From CAZVCJ01 sp964625745 (lineage in GTDB: Bacteria; Chloroflexota; Anaerolineae; VGOG01): 5,345 nucleotides of DNA. The stretch lies in contig CAZVCJ010000244.1 in assembly GCA_964625745.1 (NCBI GenBank), forward strand, positions 1 to 5,345. The letters run 5' to 3'. Below the pieces are notes generated by a model. The model was not told the DNA's origin and did not search any database. It worked only from the letters and a program-made list of their open reading frames with translations. Position 1 is the stretch's first letter, and each line of letters opens with the position of its first letter. The translations under genes and the position numbers were made by a program. Of this stretch, positions 1 through 5,345 are shown one piece after another.

Positions 1-228
1 CTGGAGACCTCCGGCGCCGAATTGCTCTGGGTGATGCGACAGGAAATGGCCCATCTCCTGGCCGTGGCCCAGGAGATGGGCTCGCAGTTGCACGACCCCT
101 TCATGACCCTGAGCTTCTTGGCCCTGCCCGTCATCCCCGCCCTGAAGCTCACCGACAAGGCGCTGGTGGACGTGACCCGGTTCGAGTTCGTGCCGCTGTT
201 CGAGGAACAACGGACTGGAGGGATTTAG
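1..228 (+). CDS. ade: Adenine deaminase, C-terminal fragment (5' end outside window)
   Basis: Open from the left edge through 75 codons to TAG at 226-228. Adenine deaminase converts adenine to hypoxanthine and ammonia in cytosolic purine salvage; it is a metal-dependent amidohydrolase. The visible part is the C-terminal domain. The block HDPFMTLSFLALPVIPALKL (residues 31-50), followed by a TDKALVDV stretch and FEFVPLF, is the conserved tail of the Ade/YicP/AdeC family. The catalytic metal-binding motifs lie upstream and cannot be checked. The family normally ends shortly after the FEFVPLF-like strand, so the protein is close to full length at this end. The last two residues (GI) and the stop codon fall within the first unit of an 84-bp tandem repeat, so the native terminus has probably been replaced. 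The gene is convergent with the minus-strand cluster. Family assignment is confident; activity is inferred. Confidence 0.88.
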   Translation: METSGAELLWVMRQEMAHLLAVAQEMGSQLHDPFMTLSFLALPVIPALKLTDKALVDVTRFEFVPLFEEQRTGGI

Positions 229-472
229 CGGACTCGGTGTTGTTGGCTTGGCTGTGCCCAAATATGACATCGAACCCTTCGACGGGGCTCAGGACAGGTT
301 TCGGGGATTTAGCGGACTCGGTGTTGTTGGCTTGGCTGTGCCCAAATATGACATCGAACCCTTCGACGGGGCTCAGGACAGGTTTCGGGGATTTAGCGGA
401 CTCGGTGTTGTTGGCTTGGCTGTGCCCAAATATGACATCGAACCCTTCGACGGGGCTCAGGACAAGTGTCGA
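221..472. repeat. Tandem repeat, three units of 84 bp
   Basis: Three head-to-tail units begin at 221, 305 and 389, each starting GGATTTAGCGGACTCGG. Units 1 and 2 look identical. Unit 3 differs only near its end (GACAAGTGTCGAGG against GACAGGTTTCGGGG). Each unit contains the palindrome TCGAA-CCC-TTCGA (270-274/278-282 in unit 1) followed by a GACGGGGCTCAGGACAGG core. From memory, CTTCGAC..GCTCAGGACAGG-type cores are common dispersed repeats in Chloroflexota and other environmental genomes; this was not checked here. Because 84 is divisible by three, two forward frames stay open through the array. The third, which is the ade frame, has TAG in every unit. The near-identity suggests recent duplication. 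Confidence 0.95.
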
Positions 473-510
473 GGATTCACCGAATCTGGCGTGGTGAATT
501 CGGTGAATCC
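473..510. repeat. Perfect 13-bp inverted repeat between convergent genes
   Basis: GGATTCACCGAAT (473-485) and ATTCGGTGAATCC (498-510) are exact reverse complements around a 12-nt loop. It starts exactly where a fourth 84-bp unit would start, and its first bases (GGATT.A.CG.A) weakly resemble the unit start. It may be a degraded fourth copy or a separate palindromic element. It lies between the convergent 3' ends, so a transcript from either strand could fold here, but neither side has a T-run, so an intrinsic terminator is not supported. Confidence 0.75.
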
Positions 511-633
511 CTTCAATTCGCTGTCATATCCGCCCCACAAACCACCCAGCAGCACTAAACAGGGAGACCGCCTGACCTGGACTGAGAAAGAATCCGTAAA
601 TCCTGCGGATCCGTGTTCTAATTTGCGGCCGCG
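511..633. other. Non-coding intergenic remainder at the convergent junction
   Basis: This stretch separates the repeats from the stop codon of the minus-strand cluster. No ORF with a ribosome-binding site is visible on either strand. At 588-620 there are short related words (GAATCCGTAAATCC, then CGGATCCGTG) that look like a decayed dispersed repeat. No terminator with a T-run, tRNA or other RNA gene was seen. Confidence 0.5.
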
Positions 634-1692
634 CTAAGTGCTACCGATTCTCCACTGGCCGCCGACGATCACTGGCCTCCCATCCAGAAGCAGATCGGGC
701 TGGGGCTGGACAAAGTCTTCGTGCAAGTCCGCTTCGACCTGCCCCCCCATGTGGATGTTGTCACCGATGGCGATGTGCACCGTCCCCTTGATCTTCTCGG
801 CCTCGAGAACGTTGTCCGGCCTGCGGGCGTTGGGATTGGTGCCGATCCCCAATTCGGCCAGGTTGCGCCGCGCTTGGTAGACAGGGTCGTCGCTATCCAG
901 CCTGAGCAACTGGCGAAATTCGTCCCCCACCGCTCCCCCACCCAGCACGGCAACGACTTCTCCCTTTTCGATGCGGAAAACCAGGTCTTCGGTGAGGTTG
1001 GGATGCCAGCCGACCGGAGCCACCAGTTGGCCCTCGCCGGTTCCTTCCAGTGGGACGGCGTAACACTCACCAGCGGGCAGATTGCCCCACGCCCCTGGCT
1101 TCGTTCCATACAGCCCGTCATCCACGTGCCCCATCCGCCCCTTCAGGCTGAAGCGCAGATCAGTGCCGCCGGGGGTGCGAACCACGGCCTCGTCGGCAGA
1201 GGTCAGCAAGTCGGCAAAGGTCCGGCAATCGGCCGCGATTTGCACATAATCTGCGGCCATAGGGCCACCCGCTTCGAACATGCGGGCTTCGAAGCCGGGC
1301 ATGCTGGCCAGGCGCGCCCCGGCCTGGGTCGCCCGCTGACGGGCGTTGGTGTGGGAGAGGGAATAAGTGGTCAGGGCGATGACCACGTCTGCGTCTGACA
1401 TGCGAGCAACGGTCGCTTCGTCTGGCTCGGCACCATTCATACCCGTGGCGGGAAAGGGCAGAAGCTGGACGGTGCAATCGGGAAAGTGATTCGCCGCGAT
1501 GTCGGCGACCAGCCGGGCCAGCATCGCTCGCTCCAGCATAGCCTCCAGTTTCGCCTGGCTTTCGGTCTGCCAGTCCTGAGTGCGGGGCACGTCGGTCACT
1601 ACCAGCAGCCTTTCACCGGGTTTGAGTCCCATGTTCACGCGCAACATATCCATCACCCCCTGGGTGATGGCTTCTTTTTTAGGCCAGCTCAT
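634..1692 (-). CDS. M29-family (thermophilic/leucyl aminopeptidase-like) metallopeptidase
   Basis: A 352-aa cytosolic protein with no signal peptide or membrane segment. The C-terminal half carries the M29 pattern: NLPAGECYAVP (204-214, Glu209), LAELGIGTNP (278-287, Glu280), EAEKIKGTVHIAIGDN (297-312, His306) and DLHEDF (322-327, His324 and Asp326). In M29 aminopeptidases a Glu-Glu-His-His-Asp set binds two metal ions and removes N-terminal residues from peptides; all five positions appear here. The length is slightly below the roughly 370-410 aa of characterised members, and the true substrate may be a small amide rather than a peptide. The ATG at 1692 is preceded by AAGGAGG with a 10-nt spacer and overlaps the stop of the small upstream ORF (ATGA). 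It is the last gene of the minus-strand cluster. The other option is a NicX-like enzyme, but its ligands fit M29 better. Family is confident; substrate is unknown. Confidence 0.78.
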   Translation of the reverse strand: MSWPKKEAITQGVMDMLRVNMGLKPGERLLVVTDVPRTQDWQTESQAKLEAMLERAMLARLVADIAANHFPDCTVQLLPFPATGMNGAEPDEATVARMSDADVVIALTTYSLSHTNARQRATQAGARLASMPGFEARMFEAGGPMAADYVQIAADCRTFADLLTSADEAVVRTPGGTDLRFSLKGRMGHVDDGLYGTKPGAWGNLPAGECYAVPLEGTGEGQLVAPVGWHPNLTEDLVFRIEKGEVVAVLGGGAVGDEFRQLLRLDSDDPVYQARRNLAELGIGTNPNARRPDNVLEAEKIKGTVHIAIGDNIHMGGQVEADLHEDFVQPQPDLLLDGRPVIVGGQWRIGST

Positions 1693-1838
1693 ACGTTGTC
1701 TTCCTCCTTCTTGGTTGAGTATCGTTCTTTGAGTTCGGCGGCGTATCGCAAACAGAGTTCGTTCAGAGTAGCGCGCAACTCCTGGTCGTCGCTATGGCCG
1801 AAACGCTCGGCACGAAGGGCATCTTCTAAGGTCTCCAT
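1689..1838 (-). CDS. Small 49-aa hypothetical protein, coupled to the M29 gene
   Basis: An ATG at 1838 opens a 49-codon frame that starts METLEDALRAERFGHSDDQE and ends in KKEEDNV. It begins 2 nt after the NicX-like gene stops, and its TGA (1689-1691) overlaps the ATG of the M29 gene by 4 nt. It therefore fills the only gap between those two genes exactly. The protein is very charged (Asp, Glu, Arg, Lys) with alternating hydrophobic residues, suggesting one or two amphipathic helices; it has no membrane segment and a single Cys. I do not recognise the family. The upstream Shine-Dalgarno is weak (GGGG in GCCGGGGTACTG), so translation probably depends on coupling to the gene before it. Its 3' end carries the strong ribosome-binding site of the next gene. 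It could be a helper or subunit for the adjacent metalloenzymes, or simply a leader that couples translation. Fit to the gap argues for a real gene; function is unknown. Confidence 0.62.
   Translation of the reverse strand: METLEDALRAERFGHSDDQELRATLNELCLRYAAELKERYSTKKEEDNV
1703..1709 (-). promoter_or_regulatory. Ribosome-binding site for the M29-family gene
   Basis: On the minus strand AAGGAGG lies 10 nt before the ATG at 1692, inside the last codons of the 49-aa ORF. It fixes the M29 start and implies reinitiation or translational coupling at the ATGA junction. Confidence 0.8.
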
Positions 1839-1840
1839 GG

Positions 1841-2881
1841 TCAGTACCCCGGCGCACCCATAGCGCGACAGTGCTCCACGAGCTCAGGATGCAAGTAGCA
1901 CCCGTCTTCCTCTATCTGTACCTCGTCCAGCCATACCGACGGGTTGAGCACCACGCCGTCGGTGTGAGCTGGTGATCCGTAATCCGGGGCGCCGATGCCA
2001 AACTGCATGCAGCCGAAGACGCGCTCGTCTTCCAGGATGCGCCCGCTGGGCCGCGCCACGCCAGGATTGAACCCGTAGCAGGCGTGATCCACCAGGTAAG
2101 CTGCGGGATGCCCGAAGCCCTCCAGCCAGCGGGCGAAGAGGGTGGCCTCCGCGCCGCCCTCAATCTGCTGGACGTATCCCCCCTCGATGGTCAGACGGAC
2201 CGGTGTGTGCAGCACCCCCAGATCGGCGGGAGGCCACAGCGTTCCATCGAAAACCAGCGTCCCCTCAAAGCTTTGGCGATGGATCATGAAGCCCGACTGT
2301 CCGCCCAGCATCTGGGGAAAACCGCCCTCGGCGGGCGGCGGCTCCCAGAAGGGATCGCCCGCTTTGTCCACCCTCATGGTTGCAGCGCTGCCAGCCGGGC
2401 TGGTGACGCGAATGGTTTCGGCGGCCTGCGACAGTTGGTACAGGCGGGTGGCCATCTCTTGCAGGGGCGCGTAGGAAGTGCGTCCAATGGTGCGGACCAT
2501 CATGTCCGCATCCATGCCGGTCAGACAGACGTAGATGCAGCCATTCTGGATGGCGGCGTGGTAGGCCGGGCTGTAGAGCTGGTAGGCCACCGCAAAGTCA
2601 AACCACACCTCAGCGCCCATCATGGCTTTGACCACCGGCGCGGGTGGTTCCTGCATCGGGGCTGGCAGCGTCGGATACCAGACGACCGTGGGCATCGCAC
2701 CCGCCGCGTAGACTGCGCCGGCCGTGGCCTGTACCACCCGCGCATCCGAGGCAGTGTCGGCGGTGATGAGCACTTGATGCCCAGGCTTTAGCGGACGAAC
2801 CTCCGTGACCAGCTTGCGCGCCGCCAGGGCCAGCTCGAAGGCATAATATTCGTCACGAGGCTCTGTACCTAGCGTGAACAT
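1841..2881 (-). CDS. NicX-like / M29-superfamily metalloenzyme
   Basis: A 346-aa soluble protein of the M29 aminopeptidase/NicX superfamily. NicX (2,5-dihydroxypyridine 5,6-dioxygenase, about 350 aa) opens a pyridine ring using one Fe(II) held by a His-His-Asp triad. The matching residues here are His266 (VDHACYGFNPG, 264-274), His306 and Asp308 (PAHTDGVVLNPSVWLD, 304-319). Two positions that are metal ligands in M29 peptidases align with glutamines: Gln195 (GGQSGF) and Gln293 (FGCMQFGIG). The downstream gene keeps Glu and His there. That argues for mononuclear chemistry closer to NicX than to an aminopeptidase. The ATG at 2881 follows the DUF917 stop by 1 nt and has a GGAGGG site 6 nt upstream. 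Databases may label such proteins leucyl aminopeptidase. Superfamily membership is fairly confident; dioxygenase activity on a pyridine or other ring is inference. Confidence 0.68.
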   Translation of the reverse strand: MFTLGTEPRDEYYAFELALAARKLVTEVRPLKPGHQVLITADTASDARVVQATAGAVYAAGAMPTVVWYPTLPAPMQEPPAPVVKAMMGAEVWFDFAVAYQLYSPAYHAAIQNGCIYVCLTGMDADMMVRTIGRTSYAPLQEMATRLYQLSQAAETIRVTSPAGSAATMRVDKAGDPFWEPPPAEGGFPQMLGGQSGFMIHRQSFEGTLVFDGTLWPPADLGVLHTPVRLTIEGGYVQQIEGGAEATLFARWLEGFGHPAAYLVDHACYGFNPGVARPSGRILEDERVFGCMQFGIGAPDYGSPAHTDGVVLNPSVWLDEVQIEEDGCYLHPELVEHCRAMGAPGY

Positions 2882-2882
2882 G

Positions 2883-4022
2883 CTATACCCTCCCCTCCAT
2901 CAGTTCCTCGATGGGCACGTAGTCCATGTCGAAGCCGAAGTAGCGGGGACCGGCCGCTTCGTTCAGGCCAAACTCGGTGCGGAAGGCCTCCAGCCCCTTC
3001 ATGCCTACGGCCACCAGATGATCGCCTTCTTTGATGAGCGTGTTGGTCATGCCTTCGCCGCTCTCTTTGTAGGCCAGGGTGACCAGGTCAGGGCTGCAAA
3101 CCCACGGTTGGCCGTTCAGCCACGAGACGTGGTTCTCGTTCTTGAACCACACGTCCAACGTCTGGCCCTCGTAGGCGCCGCTGCCCTGGATGTGGGTGGT
3201 GCCGAACATGTAGCCTCCCCGGTCCTCCCAGTCCTTGCCGCTGACGACGCCCTCAAAGAGACGCCAGCCGCCGGTGATTTCCAGGGCCGCATCAATGGGA
3301 TCGCCGCCCTTCTCTCGAGCCTGGCGCATGGCCCTCCCCAGGGCAAAGGACCTGGTGAGGGTATCGCGGACCAGGATCTCTTTCATCTCGGTGGCAGGCA
3401 GAGGGGTGGCTGCCATCGTCGTGCCGCCAAAGGCCGCGACGGCCAGCATTTTGCCGATTCGTTCCAGCATGTGAGGGTTGACGGTGTATTTGACGATGGC
3501 CACGTTCCCCCACTTGTCCACGCTGGCGAACGGCCAACTGTGCTTGCCGTACAGATAGGGCGTGCCTTGCATCTCGTCGGGGATGGCCCGGCCGGCGTAA
3601 TCCCCGTCCACGACGGGAATGCCCAGGCGCGCGCCAGTGACCAGCGGGGCGGCCGTGTTACCCGCGCCCAGCTCGGCCGCCACCAGGCAGCCGATGGGTT
3701 GGCCCAGGTAGTTCCCCAGTTCCTTGACCGCCTCTTCCATCGAGCGGCCGCCAAACTTGTCCACTAATCCCAATCGCTCGATTTCATCCAGCGTCTCCTG
3801 GGTGGTGGGGGCGATGGAGCCCATCCCGTAGGGGGTGACCGTCCACACATCGTCGGGGACGTCGTCCACGTCCACCCATTCCAGGGCCAGGCCGTCTTTC
3901 AGGGCGTCTTTGAGCATGCCCATTCCCCAGGCGACGCTCCCGCCGCCACCGGTTCCCGTAAACAGGCAGCCTCGAACGAAATCCTCACAGTCTTGTAGTG
4001 TTTCTAGTTTTCCACGTGGCAT
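2883..4022 (-). CDS. DUF917 / S-methyl thiohydantoin desulfurase-like protein
   Basis: A 379-aa cytosolic protein matching the DUF917 family (S-Me-THD domains), usually about 360 aa. Visible family marks, in order: FTGTGGGGSV near the N-terminus (21-30), ELGAGNTAAPL (117-127) for the usual E-x-G-x-N block, GIPVVDGDYAGRAIPDE (134-150), then the C-terminal domain with GYMFGTTHIQG (270-280), FKNEN (293-297), PDLVTL (311-316) and EGDHLVAVG (332-340). Family members occur beside hydantoinase/oxoprolinase genes, and some act on S-methyl thiohydantoin in ergothioneine breakdown; others are uncharacterised. No hydantoinase or S-methyltransferase gene is in this window. The ATG at 4022 has an AGGAGGT site 8 nt upstream. 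The next gene begins 1 nt after its stop, so the two are surely cotranscribed. The family call is strong; the substrate is a hypothesis (hydantoin-like or other cyclic amide). Confidence 0.82.
   Translation of the reverse strand: MPRGKLETLQDCEDFVRGCLFTGTGGGGSVAWGMGMLKDALKDGLALEWVDVDDVPDDVWTVTPYGMGSIAPTTQETLDEIERLGLVDKFGGRSMEEAVKELGNYLGQPIGCLVAAELGAGNTAAPLVTGARLGIPVVDGDYAGRAIPDEMQGTPYLYGKHSWPFASVDKWGNVAIVKYTVNPHMLERIGKMLAVAAFGGTTMAATPLPATEMKEILVRDTLTRSFALGRAMRQAREKGGDPIDAALEITGGWRLFEGVVSGKDWEDRGGYMFGTTHIQGSGAYEGQTLDVWFKNENHVSWLNGQPWVCSPDLVTLAYKESGEGMTNTLIKEGDHLVAVGMKGLEAFRTEFGLNEAAGPRYFGFDMDYVPIEELMEGRV
2888..2893 (-). promoter_or_regulatory. Ribosome-binding site for the NicX-like gene
   Basis: A purine-rich run (GGAGGGGAGGG on the minus strand, 2888-2898) lies in the last codons of the DUF917 gene. 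Its nearest core is 6 nt before the ATG at 2881 and supports that start despite the 1-nt gene gap. Confidence 0.75.
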
Positions 4023-4030
4023 TGTACTTT

Positions 4031-4037
4031 ACCTCCT
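4031..4037 (-). promoter_or_regulatory. Ribosome-binding site for the DUF917 gene
   Basis: AGGAGGT on the minus strand, 8 nt before the ATG at 4022, is a near-perfect Shine-Dalgarno. It is stronger than the others in this cluster and suits a gene that follows a spacer and cannot rely on translational coupling. Confidence 0.85.
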
Positions 4038-4061
4038 GAGTTTGTTAGTTCATTGCTATCA

Positions 4062-4116
4062 AGGGGCGTCCTCGCCCCGTGACCGAATTGCTCTTAGTCG
4101 GGGCGAGGACGCCCCT
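4062..4116. repeat. 18-bp perfect inverted repeat in the oppF-DUF917 spacer
   Basis: Arms 4062-4079 and 4099-4116 are exact reverse complements around a 19-nt loop. Each arm is itself a small hairpin: GGGGCG-TCCT-CGCCCC (4063-4078) and GGGGCG-AGGA-CGCCCC (4100-4115). The RNA could fold as one long stem or two short GC-rich stems. There is no T-run after it on the minus strand, so it is not a standard intrinsic terminator. It may be a dispersed palindromic element, an mRNA-stability element that uncouples transporter and enzyme expression, or an attenuator. No -35/-10 pair is evident in this 126-nt spacer. Confidence 0.9.
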
Positions 4117-4148
4117 CCGTAGCAAGACAAAAGATCCTCTGATTTTTC

Positions 4149-5147
4149 TCAGACAGTTGGCGGGTTCTCCTGCTCTCCACCAACCAGATGGCAGGCCACC
4201 TTGTGCCCGTGGCCGATGTTTATGAAAGCGGGTTCGATTTGCGAACATACCGGCATGACCATCGGACAGCGGGGGTGGAAGCTGCAACCTGGCGGTGGGT
4301 TCGCCGGATCGGGCACCCCCCCTGGCAAGATAATACGCTCTCGCCGCAGTTCGGGATCCAGGCTGGGGGCCGAGGCCAGAAGCGCCTGCGTGTACGGGTG
4401 CTGCGGTTCGGAGAAGATAATCTCAGTGGTACTGAGTTCCACCACTTTCCCCAGGTACATCACCGCAATGCGATCGCTGATATGCTGCACCACGCTCAAG
4501 TCGTGGGTGATGAAGAGGTAGGTCAGCTCGAACTCTCGTTGGAGCTTTTGCAGCAGGTTGATGATTTGAGCCTGGACTGACACGTCCAGCGCTGACGTCG
4601 GTTCATCCAGCACGATGAACTTGGGGTTGAGGGCCAGGGCGCGGGCGATGGCGATGCGCTGCAACTGTCCGCCACTGAACTCGTGGGGGTAGCGGTACAG
4701 AATCTCGCCGGGCATGCCGGCTTGTTCCAAAAGCTCATGCGCCCGGGAAACCAGGGCCTCGCCGTGCAACCTGGTGTGCGTCCGCAAAGGTTCGGTGATG
4801 GAGCTCATGACGCTAAAACGGGGATTGAACGAAGAATAGGGGCTCTGGAAGACCATTTGCATGTCGCGGCGATAGTGGCGCAACTCGCGGTTGCTGAGGG
4901 GAACGATGTCCTGCCCTTCGAACAGCACCTCTCCCGACGTGGGTTGGATGAGGCGCATGATGGCCCGACCCAGCGTGGTCTTACCGCAGCCCGATTCCCC
5001 CACCACCCCGAGGGTCTCCTGGCGGTTGATAGACAGGTCCGCGCGGTCGAGGGCCCGCACCCACTTCCGACGGCGGCTCAGAAGACCCCGTCGCGAGGCA
5101 AAGTGCTTGGTCAGTCCGCGGGTTTCCAGCAGTGGGGCTGCGCTCAT
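4149..5147 (-). CDS. oppF: Oligopeptide/dipeptide ABC transporter ATPase, OppF/DppF type
   Basis: A 332-aa peripheral membrane ATPase that would pair with the upstream OppD-like subunit to drive import of peptides or similar small molecules. All nucleotide-binding motifs are intact: Walker A GESGCGKTT (50-58), Q-loop Gln101, signature FSGGQ (157-161), Walker B IVLDEP (178-183), D-loop SALD (185-188) and switch His215. The C-terminal Opp/Dpp extension carries PPGCSFHPRCP and four cysteines (288, 294, 301, 319), which in some relatives bind a 4Fe-4S cluster. I chose ATG 5147 over upstream in-frame starts because it has AGGAG 8 nt before it, begins the typical N-terminus (LLETRGLTKHF) and overlaps the previous stop by 4 nt. 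Permease and binding-protein genes are not in the window and would lie upstream. Family is certain; opp and dpp cannot be told apart and other substrates are possible. Confidence 0.93.
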   Translation of the reverse strand: MSAAPLLETRGLTKHFASRRGLLSRRRKWVRALDRADLSINRQETLGVVGESGCGKTTLGRAIMRLIQPTSGEVLFEGQDIVPLSNRELRHYRRDMQMVFQSPYSSFNPRFSVMSSITEPLRTHTRLHGEALVSRAHELLEQAGMPGEILYRYPHEFSGGQLQRIAIARALALNPKFIVLDEPTSALDVSVQAQIINLLQKLQREFELTYLFITHDLSVVQHISDRIAVMYLGKVVELSTTEIIFSEPQHPYTQALLASAPSLDPELRRERIILPGGVPDPANPPPGCSFHPRCPMVMPVCSQIEPAFINIGHGHKVACHLVGGEQENPPTV

Positions 5148-5345
5148 GCCGCGTTCTCCTGTCCGTAGAGATAACAGGCCGCCACGTGCTCCTCCGCGCC
5201 GACGGAGAAGAGGGGTGGCTCCTCCATTCGGCAGATGTCCATGACCTGGGGGCAACGGGGGTGGAAGGGGCATCCCGGCGGCAAGTGAACGCCATCGGGC
5301 ACACTCCCCTCGATGGATTGCAGCGAGCGCCCCCGTTGGGTGGGG
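5144..5345 (-). CDS. oppD: Opp/Dpp ABC transporter ATPase, OppD type, C-terminal fragment
   Basis: The last 66 codons of a gene that enters from the right edge and stops at TGA 5144-5146, overlapping the oppF start by 4 nt (ATGA). Only the C-terminal Opp/Dpp extension is visible: QSIEGSVPDG, then LPPGCPFHPRCP, a third Cys in DICRME and a fourth in VAACYL. These cysteines (25, 31, 38 and 57 of the fragment) have almost the same spacing as in the downstream ATPase and match the possible 4Fe-4S site. The ATP-binding domain lies outside, so the D subunit label rests on gene order (D before F) and the C-terminal pattern. It would act at the inner face of the cytoplasmic membrane. Confidence 0.85.
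   Translation of the reverse strand, partial: PTQRGRSLQSIEGSVPDGVHLPPGCPFHPRCPQVMDICRMEEPPLFSVGAEEHVAACYLYGQENAA

Noticed and set aside
221..472. Tandem repeats as a CRISPR array
   Set aside because: The 84-bp units are contiguous, with no variable spacers, and no cas gene is nearby.
496..632. EcoRI (496-501), BamHI (607-612) and NotI (625-632) sites suggesting a vector polylinker
   Set aside because: The sites are far apart, no known vector sequence lies between them, and the NotI site directly follows the stop of a chromosomal gene. Chance in GC-rich sequence is a better explanation.
237..637. Two long forward frames through the 84-bp repeats that could pass for repetitive proteins of 86 and 129 aa
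   Set aside because: They are open only because the 84-bp period is divisible by three. Neither has a clear ribosome-binding site, and after the array the translation turns to unrelated low-quality sequence. They are products of a DNA repeat, not genes.
721..1398. Long + strand frame opposite the M29-family gene (225 aa), and similar + strand frames at 2084-2791 and 2874-3767
   Set aside because: These are antisense shadows of high-GC genes. The opposite strand encodes recognisable conserved families with good ribosome-binding sites, while these translations resemble nothing known.
4062..4116. Hairpin as an intrinsic terminator ending the transporter operon
   Set aside because: On the minus strand the stem is followed by TGATAGCAATG, with no T-run, and no promoter-like pair for the downstream genes is visible. 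Termination there is not supported.
5148..5273. N-terminal extension of the OppF-type ATPase to an upstream in-frame ATG at 5273
   Set aside because: That stretch overlaps the coding sequence of the OppD fragment and translates to non-homologous proline- and arginine-rich sequence. The ATG at 5147 has a ribosome-binding site and starts the family's normal N-terminus.

Overview
The window looks like part of a GC-rich environmental bacterial chromosome. Gene content and intergenic repeats resemble those of Chloroflexota (Anaerolineae-like lineages), but that placement is inference; no rRNA or other marker gene is present. There are seven protein-coding features. One is at the left edge on the + strand. 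Six run right to left on the - strand with overlaps or gaps of 1-2 nt, except for one 126-nt spacer.

Left edge (1-228, +): the C-terminal 75 codons of an adenine deaminase (ade). Its stop codon lies inside the first unit of an 84-bp tandem repeat (three units, 221-472). The convergent intergenic region (229-633) holds this array, a perfect 13-bp inverted repeat (473-510) and unassigned sequence. It has no gene and no convincing terminator.

Minus-strand cluster, in transcription order: the 3' end of an OppD/DppD-type peptide ABC transporter ATPase (5144 to the right edge); a complete OppF/DppF-type ATPase (4149-5147, ATGA overlap with the previous gene); a 126-nt spacer with an 18-bp inverted repeat; a DUF917 / S-methyl-thiohydantoin-desulfurase-like protein (2883-4022); a protein of the M29 aminopeptidase/NicX superfamily with a NicX-like His-His-Asp metal site (1841-2881); an unrecognised 49-aa ORF (1689-1838); and a second superfamily member that keeps the Glu-Glu-His-His-Asp set typical of M29 aminopeptidases (634-1692, ATGA overlap with the small ORF).

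The cluster reads as an uptake-plus-catabolism operon: an Opp/Dpp-family transporter feeds a small peptide-like or N-heterocyclic compound to a hydantoin-type hydrolase and two related metalloenzymes, one perhaps a ring-opening dioxygenase and one an amidase or aminopeptidase. Adenine deaminase next door fits a nitrogen-salvage neighbourhood. The actual substrate cannot be read from the sequence. The most interesting points are the paralogous pair with diverged metal ligands, the coupled 49-aa ORF between them, and the repeat array that supplies the ade stop codon.
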